DNA of 13,863 nucleotides from Spirochaetales bacterium (lineage in GTDB: Bacteria; Spirochaetota; Spirochaetia; SZUA-6): assembly GCA_003233545.1 (NCBI GenBank), contig QILZ01000307.1, forward strand, positions 1-13,863. The letters are read 5' to 3'. The notes below the pieces were generated by a model, which was not told the origin of the DNA, searched no databases, and saw only the letters and a list, made by a program, of their open reading frames with translations. Shown piece after piece: positions 6,794 through 13,606 of this stretch. The number at the start of each line of letters is the position of its first letter. The stretch's first letter is position 1. A program made the position numbers and the translations under genes.

Positions 6794-7377
6794 TGTATAC
6801 TCACCATCCCGGCAAACCCCAAAAAGGACAGGGCGATTGTGCCTGCAATAACCATAATGATACCCGGCCCTCTGTAGCCTTTGGGGATGTCCCCGACAAG
6901 TTTTAATTTTTCATTGATAGCTGCAACCATTAAAATTGCAAGCATCCATCCCGCTCCCGAGCCCATGGCAAAAAATATTGTCTGAATATATGTATACTTC
7001 CGCAGTATCATAAAGAGAGAAACGGCAAGAACCGTACAGTTTACCGTAACAAGGGGAAGAAATATTCCAAAGGAAGCCTGCATAGCAGGAAGAAATTTCT
7101 CCATGATCATTTCCATAAACTGAACGGAAGCGGCAATGACAATTATAAAAACAATATAGTAAATAATCTCACTGTGCATCGGGACAAGTATAAGGTGGTA
7201 GATCGGCCAGTTTATTGCGGCAGTTAATGTGATAACAAATATTACAGCAAACGCCATTCCCCTTGCCGTTTTGGGATTTCGTGAAAGTGCAATAAAAGGA
7301 CACATCCCCAGCAGATATGTAAGGGCTATATTATTTGTAAAAACGGAAGCTATAAATATTGTTAATAAATAAGCCAT
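6790..7377 (-). CDS. nqrE: NqrE-like (RnfA-family) membrane subunit
   Basis: A 195-residue, six-helix inner-membrane subunit. Features closest to NqrE: LGMCPFIALS (23-32) with C26, GIFLPLVTVNC (104-114) with C114, GSGAGWMLAI and the C-terminal PKGYRGPGI. The two cysteines correspond to those that, with the pair in NqrD, hold the intramembrane iron centre in Na+-NQR and Rnf. It starts with ATG 17 bases after the nqrD-like stop, with an AAGGA-type ribosome-binding site. Together with NqrD it forms the pseudo-symmetric ion-translocation and electron-crossing core of the complex. Rnf-type naming (RnfA) is equally used in databases, but sequence features look more NQR-like. Confidence 0.9.
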   Translation of the reverse strand: MAYLLTIFIASVFTNNIALTYLLGMCPFIALSRNPKTARGMAFAVIFVITLTAAINWPIYHLILVPMHSEIIYYIVFIIVIAASVQFMEMIMEKFLPAMQASFGIFLPLVTVNCTVLAVSLFMILRKYTYIQTIFFAMGSGAGWMLAILMVAAINEKLKLVGDIPKGYRGPGIIMVIAGTIALSFLGFAGMVSIQ

Positions 7378-7394
7378 TTACTACACATCCTTTT

Positions 7395-8012
7395 TTATGT
7401 TTCGATCTTTGCAAGGGTTCTGGACAGCCAGATAAACACGCTTAAGATAAAGAAGGCTCCGGGTGCCATAGCCATTATTACCCAATTTGTCCACCAGGCG
7501 GGCATGACTCTAATCCCTAAAATCGTTCCGAAACCAAGGGCTTCGCGTATTATTGCTATGCTTACAAGTGTATATGTGTATCCCAACCCGTTTGCAAGGG
7601 CGTCGAGGATAGAAAGATGAACATTGTTCTGGATATAAAAAGCCTCGGCTCTGCCCATTATTATACAGTTTGTAATTATAAGTCCTATATAAGGACCGAG
7701 AGCCTCGCTGATACCGGGAAAAAAGGCTTCGAGGACCTTGTCAACAATTATGACAAATGAAGCGATCACTATCATAAAGGTAATAATTCTAACCCTCGTG
7801 GGAATGAGTTTGCGGAGCAGCGATATTATAACGGCAGTCGCTACCAGGACAAAGGTAGTTCCGGCGCTCATGGCAATTGCGTTATCAACTTTGTTCGATA
7901 CTGCCAATGCAGTACATATTCCTAAGACCATCGAAAAGATCGGGTGGTCTCTCCATAAACCATTGGCTACCGTCTTGAACTCTTCCGTACTCTTAAGCTT
8001 TGTAAAAATCAC
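7395..8012 (-). CDS. nqrD: NqrD-like (RnfE-family) membrane subunit
   Basis: A 205-residue, six-helix membrane subunit. LGICTALAVS (30-39) provides C33 and IITNCIIMGRAEAF (112-125) provides C116, the two ligands of the intramembrane iron site shared with NqrE. The stretch around residues 72-96 (RIITFM, then IIVDKVLEA) is NqrD-like. Start is GTG at 8012, overlapping the nqrC-like stop as GTGA, with an excellent Shine-Dalgarno (GGGAGGT, five bases before). It belongs to the ion-pumping core. All expected key cysteines are present, so the membrane portion of the complex appears functional. Confidence 0.91.
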   Translation of the reverse strand: MIFTKLKSTEEFKTVANGLWRDHPIFSMVLGICTALAVSNKVDNAIAMSAGTTFVLVATAVIISLLRKLIPTRVRIITFMIVIASFVIIVDKVLEAFFPGISEALGPYIGLIITNCIIMGRAEAFYIQNNVHLSILDALANGLGYTYTLVSIAIIREALGFGTILGIRVMPAWWTNWVIMAMAPGAFFILSVFIWLSRTLAKIET

Positions 8013-8590
8013 TTTTTACCTCCCTTGATAAGAGGCAGATACAATTTTATCTGGTTATTTATTAAGGCTTCGAATGCCTTGCTGCTTAAGGTAGCGCCGG
8101 TAATCGCGTCCACTTCATTATTGCCTTTCGCCTGTCCCGCCCGGACAATCCTGATTTCGGGAGTAATAACCTTATTCTTAAACTCATCGAGAAATTTTTT
8201 ACCGGTAATTCTGCTGCCAAGACCGGGAGTTTCCTCCTGATGTATTATGGTGATCGATTTGATTGTTTTTAAATCAGGTTTAAGCGCGATTGCAGACTCG
8301 ATCGGGCCCCAGACACCGGGGCCGGACATTTTAAAGGACACATCCCCGGTTTTGGATATGTAGAATGTCTTATTTTTCTTATTCACGATCTTTATATTAT
8401 TCGAAAAGACATCTGTAATATCCTTGCTATTGTAGGGAATCTCCAGAGCTGTAAGTATACTCTTTTTAATCTTTAAGATATTGTTTCTTTTAATAATCGG
8501 GGAAGCATAACTATCCACAAAAAGCAGAACAGAAGTAAGCAAACTTCCGAGGATAAGTATAAAAAGGATCATCCTGATTTTATCTTTCAT
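8009..8590 (-). CDS. nqrC: NqrC-like (RnfG-family) flavoprotein with covalent FMN motif
   Basis: A 193-residue subunit with one N-terminal transmembrane helix (about 7-28) and a large extracytoplasmic domain. It has the flavinylation motif DAITGAT (161-167); T167 is the expected FMN attachment site for the ApbE transferase, which is not encoded in this window. Other family motifs are GPGVWGP (90-96) and ETPGLGSRI (120-128). It is shorter than Vibrio NqrC (about 255 residues) and nearer RnfG in length. The ATG lies inside the end of the nqrB-like gene (11-base overlap). Role: passes electrons on the periplasmic side from the NqrD/E iron centre to the FMN of NqrB. Confidence 0.92.
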   Translation of the reverse strand: MKDKIRMILFILILGSLLTSVLLFVDSYASPIIKRNNILKIKKSILTALEIPYNSKDITDVFSNNIKIVNKKNKTFYISKTGDVSFKMSGPGVWGPIESAIALKPDLKTIKSITIIHQEETPGLGSRITGKKFLDEFKNKVITPEIRIVRAGQAKGNNEVDAITGATLSSKAFEALINNQIKLYLPLIKGGKK

Positions 8591-9614
8591 TTCTTAAAGG
8601 CCTGTATTTTAAGCTTATAACGAAACTATCTATTAAAGGTGTAAAGCCGTTCATCATTACGATACTGAACATTACTCCTTCCGAATAACCGGAAAATGCT
8701 CTTATAAGTACTGTGACTATTCCGGCAAAGAATCCGAAGATCAGCTTACCCGTCAGAGTATAGGGTGATGTAACGGGGTCTGTTGCCATAAACATTGCGC
8801 CGAAGAGGAGCCCGCCGGATAGAAGCTGGAACAGGGGAGGAGCAATCTTTTCCGGAAGAAAGAAATTCCCTAACCATGACAGAAGTAAAACCGCTCCTAT
8901 GTAGGAAAAAGGAATTCTCCAGTTGCTCACCCTTGTGAACATCAGAAAGAGTCCCCCGATAATCACCCCGATTCTGAAGGTTTCACCCATACTGCCTGCG
9001 GATGTTCCCAAAAGAAGTTTTATATATGGTGTTAAAACATGAGCCGTTTTAAAAAGACCCAGCGGAGTTGCAGCTGTTACTGTATCCACAAAGGGAAGCT
9101 GCCATGATGATGTCATTATCTGCGGAAAGGATATGGTAACAAAAAGCCTCCCCACCAGGGCGGGGTTAAATATATTTCTTCCTGTTCCTCCGAAAAGTTC
9201 TTTGCCGAATATTACTCCGAAAATAATTCCCGCGGATGCAACCCATAGAGGTGTAGAGGGAGGTAAAATAAGAGGGAAAATCAGGCCTGTAACGAGAAAA
9301 CCTTCTTCTATATCCCTTTTACGAATCAGGGCAAAAAGAACCTCCGCAATCCCTCCGGATATATATGAGACTATGATAAGTTCTACTGCATGCAGTCTGA
9401 AAAAATAGACGGCTGCGGCAGCGGACGGAATAAGGGCGATGATAGCAATCGACATGTACCGTTTAATGTCCATATTATCGACAAAATGGGGAGCGCCGGC
9501 TGTAATCTCTGATGTCCCGAATATAATCCCTTCCAATGTACTGATAATAGTTTTAAAACGCATAAGGGATTTTATTTTATATAGTTTCTCGTAACGTTCT
9601 TTTAAATTTTTCAC
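8580..9614 (-). CDS. nqrB: NqrB-like (RnfD-family) flavin-bearing membrane subunit
   Basis: A 344-residue polytopic membrane protein. The N-terminus has HFVDNMDIKR (43-52), similar to the NqrB HxRDxxDLKR stretch, which supports the GTG start at 9614. GGTGRNIFNPALVGR lies at 142-156, ATDPVTSPYT at 277-286 and MNGFTPLID at 321-329. The FMN-threonine motif is DTVTAAT (177-183), a variant of the usual DxxSGAT, with T183 the presumed attachment residue. GTG overlaps the upstream stop as GTGA. In the complex this is the principal ion-channel and flavin subunit. Length lies between RnfD (about 320-350) and NqrB (about 410). Naming as NqrB or RnfD is a matter of convention; family membership is firm. 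Confidence 0.91.
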   Translation of the reverse strand: MKNLKERYEKLYKIKSLMRFKTIISTLEGIIFGTSEITAGAPHFVDNMDIKRYMSIAIIALIPSAAAAVYFFRLHAVELIIVSYISGGIAEVLFALIRKRDIEEGFLVTGLIFPLILPPSTPLWVASAGIIFGVIFGKELFGGTGRNIFNPALVGRLFVTISFPQIMTSSWQLPFVDTVTAATPLGLFKTAHVLTPYIKLLLGTSAGSMGETFRIGVIIGGLFLMFTRVSNWRIPFSYIGAVLLLSWLGNFFLPEKIAPPLFQLLSGGLLFGAMFMATDPVTSPYTLTGKLIFGFFAGIVTVLIRAFSGYSEGVMFSIVMMNGFTPLIDSFVISLKYRPLRNER

Positions 9615-11107
9615 TTACTTTTTATCCCCGTTTTAACATTCTCATCAACACCTTTGAGCTTGAATCTTTTTAAAACAGATTCTTTTTGATCAATGCCCAT
9701 CCCGATTAACTTTTCTCTGCCCTGTTTTATATACATTGCCGGATTTATCTTTGATGGGCAGACATAACTGCAGAGGTTACAATCGATGCAGTTGAATATT
9801 CTGTATCTTAAGAGAATATCATCGATAATATCCCTTTCGATGTAGTGATATAGAAGGTGAGGTATCAGTCCGGAAGGACATACATCCTGGCAGTAATTGC
9901 AGAATATGCAGGCCCTTTCCTCTCCGTGAGTATTTGTATCGATCGTTTTCTTAAAGGGAAAATAGTTTGCGACAAAGGTTTTGGAATATGAATCCTTCGA
10001 AATACCGGGCCGGGCAAAGGAGAATGCTTCCCCTTCTCTGTCTTCTATAAGGCTCGATATACAGCTTATGGTGCGATCGACCGGGAGGGATAAATCCGAT
10101 ACGGTATCACCCCATAAGGGGCTGTTTAAAATATAGCGTAACGGGGTATCGGGTCTGACTCTGTTTTTTATTAGATAATCAAGCTGTGTTCCGATTCTTG
10201 CTTTTATATGAATATTCTCTGTAAAACCCGGACCTGTAAGAGCGATAATCCTTTCGATAAGAGGTTTTTTAAGAACGGCAGCCTCATATACATGAAGCAC
10301 CGCCTGAATATCGAGCACGATAACACCCATATTTAAAGCCTTAAAACCAAAAGGGAATTCCCTTTTCAGGATTGTCGGTATTATTATCTCGTCGTAGCTT
10401 TGAGGATATTTCGGATCCAGAGGATAAATATTTATTTCTCTGTTATCTGCAGATTCGTCTATCTTTTTAATTATTTCTTTTTGATATTTGTTAACTGCTA
10501 TATGAACGGAAGCACGGGGCATTATTGATTTTAGAACATCTATTCCCTCCATAAATTGATTTAAGCCCTCACCGGCAAAAAGAAGGGAGAGAGATAAATT
10601 ATAAATATCCGATTGAACACCATCTATAATGATATGTTCAACCTCGTCCGGGAGAATTGCCGAGCTTTTGTACCTGGTTGGTATTCCCGACTTTCCGAGG
10701 GAAGTAACGCCGGCCATGTACAGTACTTCTTCGAGTTTTTCTTCCGGCAGGTCTTTCCAGCCGGATGTCTCTGCCCCGCCCGGTTTAAAATCCGGTGTAC
10801 CGTCGGATTTTATTACTACAATATTAATCAGCTTGCCGGAATATTCTATCTTTTTTATATCCTCGACCGTTCCGTTTACCGTGGAGTGAACAGGACTCGA
10901 TATCGATTCATCATTAATGCCGATGATCTGCCCTGCTGTTACGGAATCGCCTTTTTTAACGGTGGCATTTACTTCGTTTCCGAATCCCTGCTTTAACGGG
11001 ATTATTACTTTTTCCGGTATGTTAAGGTTGATGAACTTATCAGACGGCACACCCTTAAAGTTCTTAAATGTGTATCCGCCTGTAAATTTTCTCTTTTTTA
11101 TAATCAT
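9611..11107 (-). CDS. nqrA: NqrA/RnfC-type peripheral subunit with two 4Fe-4S motifs
   Basis: A 498-residue cytoplasmic subunit and first gene of the operon. The N-terminus (FTGGYTF, SSPVHSTVNGTV at 70-81) is a biotinyl-lipoyl-like sandwich domain as in RnfC and NqrA. The glycine loop that RnfC shares with NuoF (GLGGAGFPT) is eroded to SLGKSGIPT (136-144), so NADH/FMN binding here is doubtful. The C-terminal region (390-470) resembles the NqrA end (NTHGEERA, CSYVCPSK), but unlike NqrA it has full cluster ligands: C400/C403/C406/C410 and C440/C443/C446/C450. It therefore looks intermediate between RnfC and NqrA. The ATG at 11107 lacks a clear Shine-Dalgarno and has a short AT-rich leader. Function: cytoplasmic redox docking subunit; the electron donor is uncertain. 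Confidence 0.87.
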   Translation of the reverse strand: MIIKKRKFTGGYTFKNFKGVPSDKFINLNIPEKVIIPLKQGFGNEVNATVKKGDSVTAGQIIGINDESISSPVHSTVNGTVEDIKKIEYSGKLINIVVIKSDGTPDFKPGGAETSGWKDLPEEKLEEVLYMAGVTSLGKSGIPTRYKSSAILPDEVEHIIIDGVQSDIYNLSLSLLFAGEGLNQFMEGIDVLKSIMPRASVHIAVNKYQKEIIKKIDESADNREINIYPLDPKYPQSYDEIIIPTILKREFPFGFKALNMGVIVLDIQAVLHVYEAAVLKKPLIERIIALTGPGFTENIHIKARIGTQLDYLIKNRVRPDTPLRYILNSPLWGDTVSDLSLPVDRTISCISSLIEDREGEAFSFARPGISKDSYSKTFVANYFPFKKTIDTNTHGEERACIFCNYCQDVCPSGLIPHLLYHYIERDIIDDILLRYRIFNCIDCNLCSYVCPSKINPAMYIKQGREKLIGMGIDQKESVLKRFKLKGVDENVKTGIKSK

Positions 11108-11139
11108 CTTTTTTGAATAAATACTATAATTTATTCGAT

Positions 11140-11166
11140 ATTATAACTTAAATTTATTTTTTGCAA
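11140..11166 (-). promoter_or_regulatory. Candidate promoter for the redox operon
   Basis: On the minus strand TATAAT (11145-11140) is a perfect -10 box. Upstream lie TTGCAA (11166-11161, 15-base spacer) or CTTGCA with a 16-base spacer as -35. Transcription would begin near 11133, giving a leader of about 25 bases before nqrA and no obvious ribosome-binding site. Position and quality are reasonable for a sigma-70-type promoter; spacing is slightly short. Confidence 0.5.
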
Positions 11167-11188
11167 GTTGTTTTAAGAATAAATTGTG

Positions 11189-11214
11189 AAAAAAATCCTT
11201 ATTAGGAATTTTTT
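11189..11214. repeat. AT-rich hairpin in the divergent control region
   Basis: TCCT and AGGA (11196-11199 / 11204-11207) enclose TATT; after one A-A mismatch the stem extends through an A-run paired with a T-run. It looks like a weak bidirectional terminator but lies between divergent genes, upstream of both presumed starts, so an operator or spacer role is as likely. The adjoining TTGTGA (11184-11189) resembles half of a Rex site. Confidence 0.3.
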
Positions 11215-11231
11215 ATCGGGATTTTCTGGGC

Positions 11232-11260
11232 ATGATTTTAAAAAAAATCATTTTTATAAT
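11232..11260 (+). promoter_or_regulatory. Candidate promoter and operator-like dyad for the ferritin-like/kinase operon
   Basis: A perfect 8-base dyad (ATGATTTT / AAAATCAT, 11232-11239 and 11244-11251) ends three bases before a consensus -10 TATAAT (11255-11260). The dyad covers where the -35 would lie; no good -35 is seen, which fits an activator- or repressor-controlled promoter. Transcription would begin near 11267, leaving a leader of roughly 67 bases. The dyad plus the following T-run could also be read as a weak terminator. Confidence 0.4.
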
Positions 11261-11296
11261 TTACAAAAACAATCCTGTGTATTAGTGTCACAGTGT

Positions 11297-11314
11297 ATGC
11301 ATAAAAATTTGCAT
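11297..11314 (+). repeat. Short leader hairpin before the ferritin-like gene
   Basis: ATGCA and TGCAT (five base pairs, two possible extra G-U pairs) flank an eight-base AT loop, followed by GTTTTTT and then the AGGAGG ribosome-binding site. It could act as a weak attenuator or translational control hairpin, but the stem is short and chance occurrence in AT-rich DNA is quite possible. Confidence 0.25.
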
Positions 11315-11333
11315 GTTTTTTATAGGAGGAGAA

Positions 11334-11783
11334 ATGATTGCTTTTAAAGATTTAAAAGACATTCTTAAACTCGCCATAAAATGGGAGAAAAAACTCAAGG
11401 ATTTTTACGATGTTGCGGAGTTTGCACTCGAGGATAAGGAGTCGAAGGGCGTAATAGTTGTTTTAAGAGAAAATCTCTTAAGGAATCTTCATATCCTGGA
11501 ACATATAAATATAGCGGATTACGGAACTACCGAATGGGTGCGTTACGCATCGGAGCATAGGGAGGAAGAACTTATACCGGTTAAAAGAATAACAAGGGAT
11601 TCCAAACCGGAAGAAATCTTTCATCAGATTCTCGACTACCAGTCAAAGCTAAAAGATTTTTATTCGACTATTTTTAAAAGTCTTATTACTGATAAACAAA
11701 AAGAGTTATTTGAGTCCCTTGTAAAATTTCAGGAAGAGCAAATATATGAAACTACAAACTTTATGAACAGATTTAAAACATAA
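11334..11783 (+). CDS. Ferritin/rubrerythrin-like four-helix protein with degenerate metal ligands
   Basis: A 149-residue, mostly helical, highly charged cytoplasmic protein. The start is ATG at 11334, four bases after AGGAGG (11324-11329). The layout is that of a rubrerythrin-type bundle: helix A (about 8-32, AIKWEKKLKDFY), helix B (about 38-62, ending NLHILEH), helix C (about 93-117) and helix D (about 120-145). KLKDFY occurs at both 20-25 and 105-110, matching the two-fold internal symmetry of the ferritin fold. The diiron ligands look largely lost: E18 survives, but the symmetric position is Q103, and the EExxH pattern of helix B is LRNLH (49-53); EEQIYE (134-139) remains in helix D. I infer a sensor or partner protein for the downstream kinase, not a working peroxidase. 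Family assignment is by pattern only. Confidence 0.6.
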   Translation: MIAFKDLKDILKLAIKWEKKLKDFYDVAEFALEDKESKGVIVVLRENLLRNLHILEHINIADYGTTEWVRYASEHREEELIPVKRITRDSKPEEIFHQILDYQSKLKDFYSTIFKSLITDKQKELFESLVKFQEEQIYETTNFMNRFKT

Positions 11784-11793
11784 GAGTACAAGA

Positions 11794-13119
11794 ATGAAGG
11801 TCTTATCAAAAATAGAATCTTCAGAGTATACCGATCTAAACAGGGTCATAGGCTGGTTTATTATTCTTAGGTGGATAGCCTGTGCCGGTGTTTTTTTTAC
11901 ACTTCTTACGGTTTATTATTTTTTTCACTACAAACTTCCTTACAGGGTCCTTTTTTTACTTAACGGATTACTTTTCCTGGTAAATCTTGCATTCACGATA
12001 CACTATTCACTGTTCAGAAGTTGTAATCTTTCCCGTAAAGAGATGAGTGTCAGCTTTAATCTGCAGGTGGTTTTTGATTATGTGCTGTTGTTTTTTCTGA
12101 TTTTTTTTACCGGATTTCTGGAAAATCCCTTTATATATTTCTTTGTATTTCATATTATAATGACTGCTTTTATATTTTCATCCAGAGTAGTGTTCTTATA
12201 CGTTGTTGCTCTTATCTCTGTCCTGGTGTCTGCGGCATCGGCCGAATATTTTGGCTTTATTCCTCATTTTCCTCTTACTGCTTCCGGTTTTTATTCATAT
12301 ACCAATCTTATATTTATCAGGACAGCCGGTCTCTGTTCGACCCTGATTATTTCTGCATATCTCATAAGCAGTATTAAAAAACGAATAGAAGAAAGGGGTA
12401 AAAAGGTAGAGGTAGAACTGGATCACTACAAGAGTCTCGATAGGATAAAATCCGATTTTATCCTTCAGGTTACGCATGAACTTCGCGGGCCTATTGCCGC
12501 ATTAAAGGGATTTCATGAGATGGTCTTAAAGGGAATTACAGGAGAAACAACAAAAAAAACGTGGGACACTATCCGGAAGGCAAACCACAGAACAAAGAAT
12601 CTCCTGACAATTATCGATGAGATGATCGATTACGCATACATTAAATCCGAAGAGGAGATTAAATTCACCAGGACCAGGATCAGTATTAAGGATACGATAG
12701 ATTACAACCTCGGCCTGTTCCGCGATACTGCAGCTGAAAAGAATATACGGTTTGTTTCCAACTGCTCGAAGAACCTGGCTGTTTTATCAAACAGGGATCT
12801 TTTAAATATTATTCTAAGTAATCTTATATCCAATGCTCTTAAATACTCGTCGAATGATACAACTATAACCGTGAATGCCGAAAAGAGTAATGGAAAGTTT
12901 CATCTAATGGTAAAAGACGAGGGGATGGGTATCGAGCCATCTAAAATCCATAAGATATTTGATGAATTTTACAGATCGAGCGAGGCAAGAGCGATCGAAA
13001 GAGATGGTACCGGGCTCGGGCTTGCAATTGTAAAAAAGACCGTTGAATCATTAAACGGGAAAATAACAGTTTACTCTGAAAAGGGCAGGGGAACCACTTT
13101 CCATATCTATTTTCCTTAA
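11794..13119 (+). CDS. Six-helix membrane sensor histidine kinase
   Basis: A 441-residue sensor kinase. The N-terminal 195 residues contain about six hydrophobic segments (near 20-41, 51-70, 91-110, 113-130, 132-151, 172-193) with very short loops, so no large periplasmic sensor domain: sensing is probably within the membrane or at its surface. A short coiled linker (195-220) leads to the H-box VTHELRGP with H228. The catalytic domain has N-box SNLISNALKYS (342-352), G1 DEGMGI (375-380), FDEFYR (389-394) and G2 GTGLGLAIV (405-413). All kinase motifs are intact. It starts ten bases after the ferritin-like gene without a strong ribosome-binding site. Six-helix kinases such as RegB sense redox/quinone state; a similar role here is attractive given the neighbouring redox operon, but no sequence signature proves it. 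Confidence 0.93.
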   Translation: MKVLSKIESSEYTDLNRVIGWFIILRWIACAGVFFTLLTVYYFFHYKLPYRVLFLLNGLLFLVNLAFTIHYSLFRSCNLSRKEMSVSFNLQVVFDYVLLFFLIFFTGFLENPFIYFFVFHIIMTAFIFSSRVVFLYVVALISVLVSAASAEYFGFIPHFPLTASGFYSYTNLIFIRTAGLCSTLIISAYLISSIKKRIEERGKKVEVELDHYKSLDRIKSDFILQVTHELRGPIAALKGFHEMVLKGITGETTKKTWDTIRKANHRTKNLLTIIDEMIDYAYIKSEEEIKFTRTRISIKDTIDYNLGLFRDTAAEKNIRFVSNCSKNLAVLSNRDLLNIILSNLISNALKYSSNDTTITVNAEKSNGKFHLMVKDEGMGIEPSKIHKIFDEFYRSSEARAIERDGTGLGLAIVKKTVESLNGKITVYSEKGRGTTFHIYFP

Positions 13120-13236
13120 AGAATGAGAATTTAATAAGGGTTTTGTTTAATAAGAGCTTTTATTTTTTTTAAAGACATTTTATATTGTTCATGCCGGTTT
13201 AAGGGATGTAACTTGTTTTATAGACAGGAGGATGAA

Positions 13237-13605
13237 ATGAAAAATAATAGAATTTTAATTATCGATGATGATCTGGATATTCTTGAAACTGCGGGGGCAC
13301 TGCTGGAATATGAAGGTTTCGAGATTCATTCCGCAGATACGGTGGAAAAGGGAATAGAGATGATAGGGGAGGTTTTACCGGTTGTTATAATCCTCGATGT
13401 TATGTTTCCTGAGAAAAAAACTCTCGGTTTCGAGGCGGCAGAATCGATTAAAAAGAAATATCCTGATATACCCATATTTATAATTACTGCGATTAACAGG
13501 GAATATGCCTTTGATTTTACCCAGAATGATATCAAGGTCGAAGAATTTATCAATAAACCCGTAGATTACGGCAGACTTGCAAAGTTAATTAAAAAGTATA
13601 TGTAA
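13237..13605 (+). CDS. Single-domain response regulator
   Basis: A 122-residue CheY-like receiver with no output domain. Acidic pocket D11/D12, phosphoacceptor D54 (IILDVMFP, 51-58), T84 (FIITA) and K107 (FINKPVD) are all present. The start is ATG at 13237, five bases after AGGAGG (13226-13231); in-frame extension to 13213 is possible but lacks a site. It follows the kinase by 117 bases and is its probable partner. Without a DNA-binding domain it must act through protein contacts or a phosphorelay. After the phosphoacceptor the loop is longer than in CheY (PEKKTLGFEAAESI), a feature of one receiver subgroup. Its stop is one base from the stop of the convergent partial gene. Confidence 0.92.
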   Translation: MKNNRILIIDDDLDILETAGALLEYEGFEIHSADTVEKGIEMIGEVLPVVIILDVMFPEKKTLGFEAAESIKKKYPDIPIFIITAINREYAFDFTQNDIKVEEFINKPVDYGRLAKLIKKYM

Positions 13606-13606
13606 T

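Noticed and set aside
11184..11201. Full Rex operator (TTGTGA-N6-TCACAA)
   Set aside because: Only the left half and TC of the right half match; kept as a half-site note, not as a regulatory feature.
11276..11292. CRP/FNR-type palindrome
   Set aside because: TGTGT and TCACA are separated by seven bases instead of six and the inner bases do not match, so it is not a convincing site.
13130..13165. Terminator between the kinase and response-regulator genes
   Set aside because: The AATAAGAG/CTTTTATT dyad has no loop and is AU-rich; the following T-run alone is not enough. A duplicated TTTAATAAG here is likely chance in AT-rich DNA.
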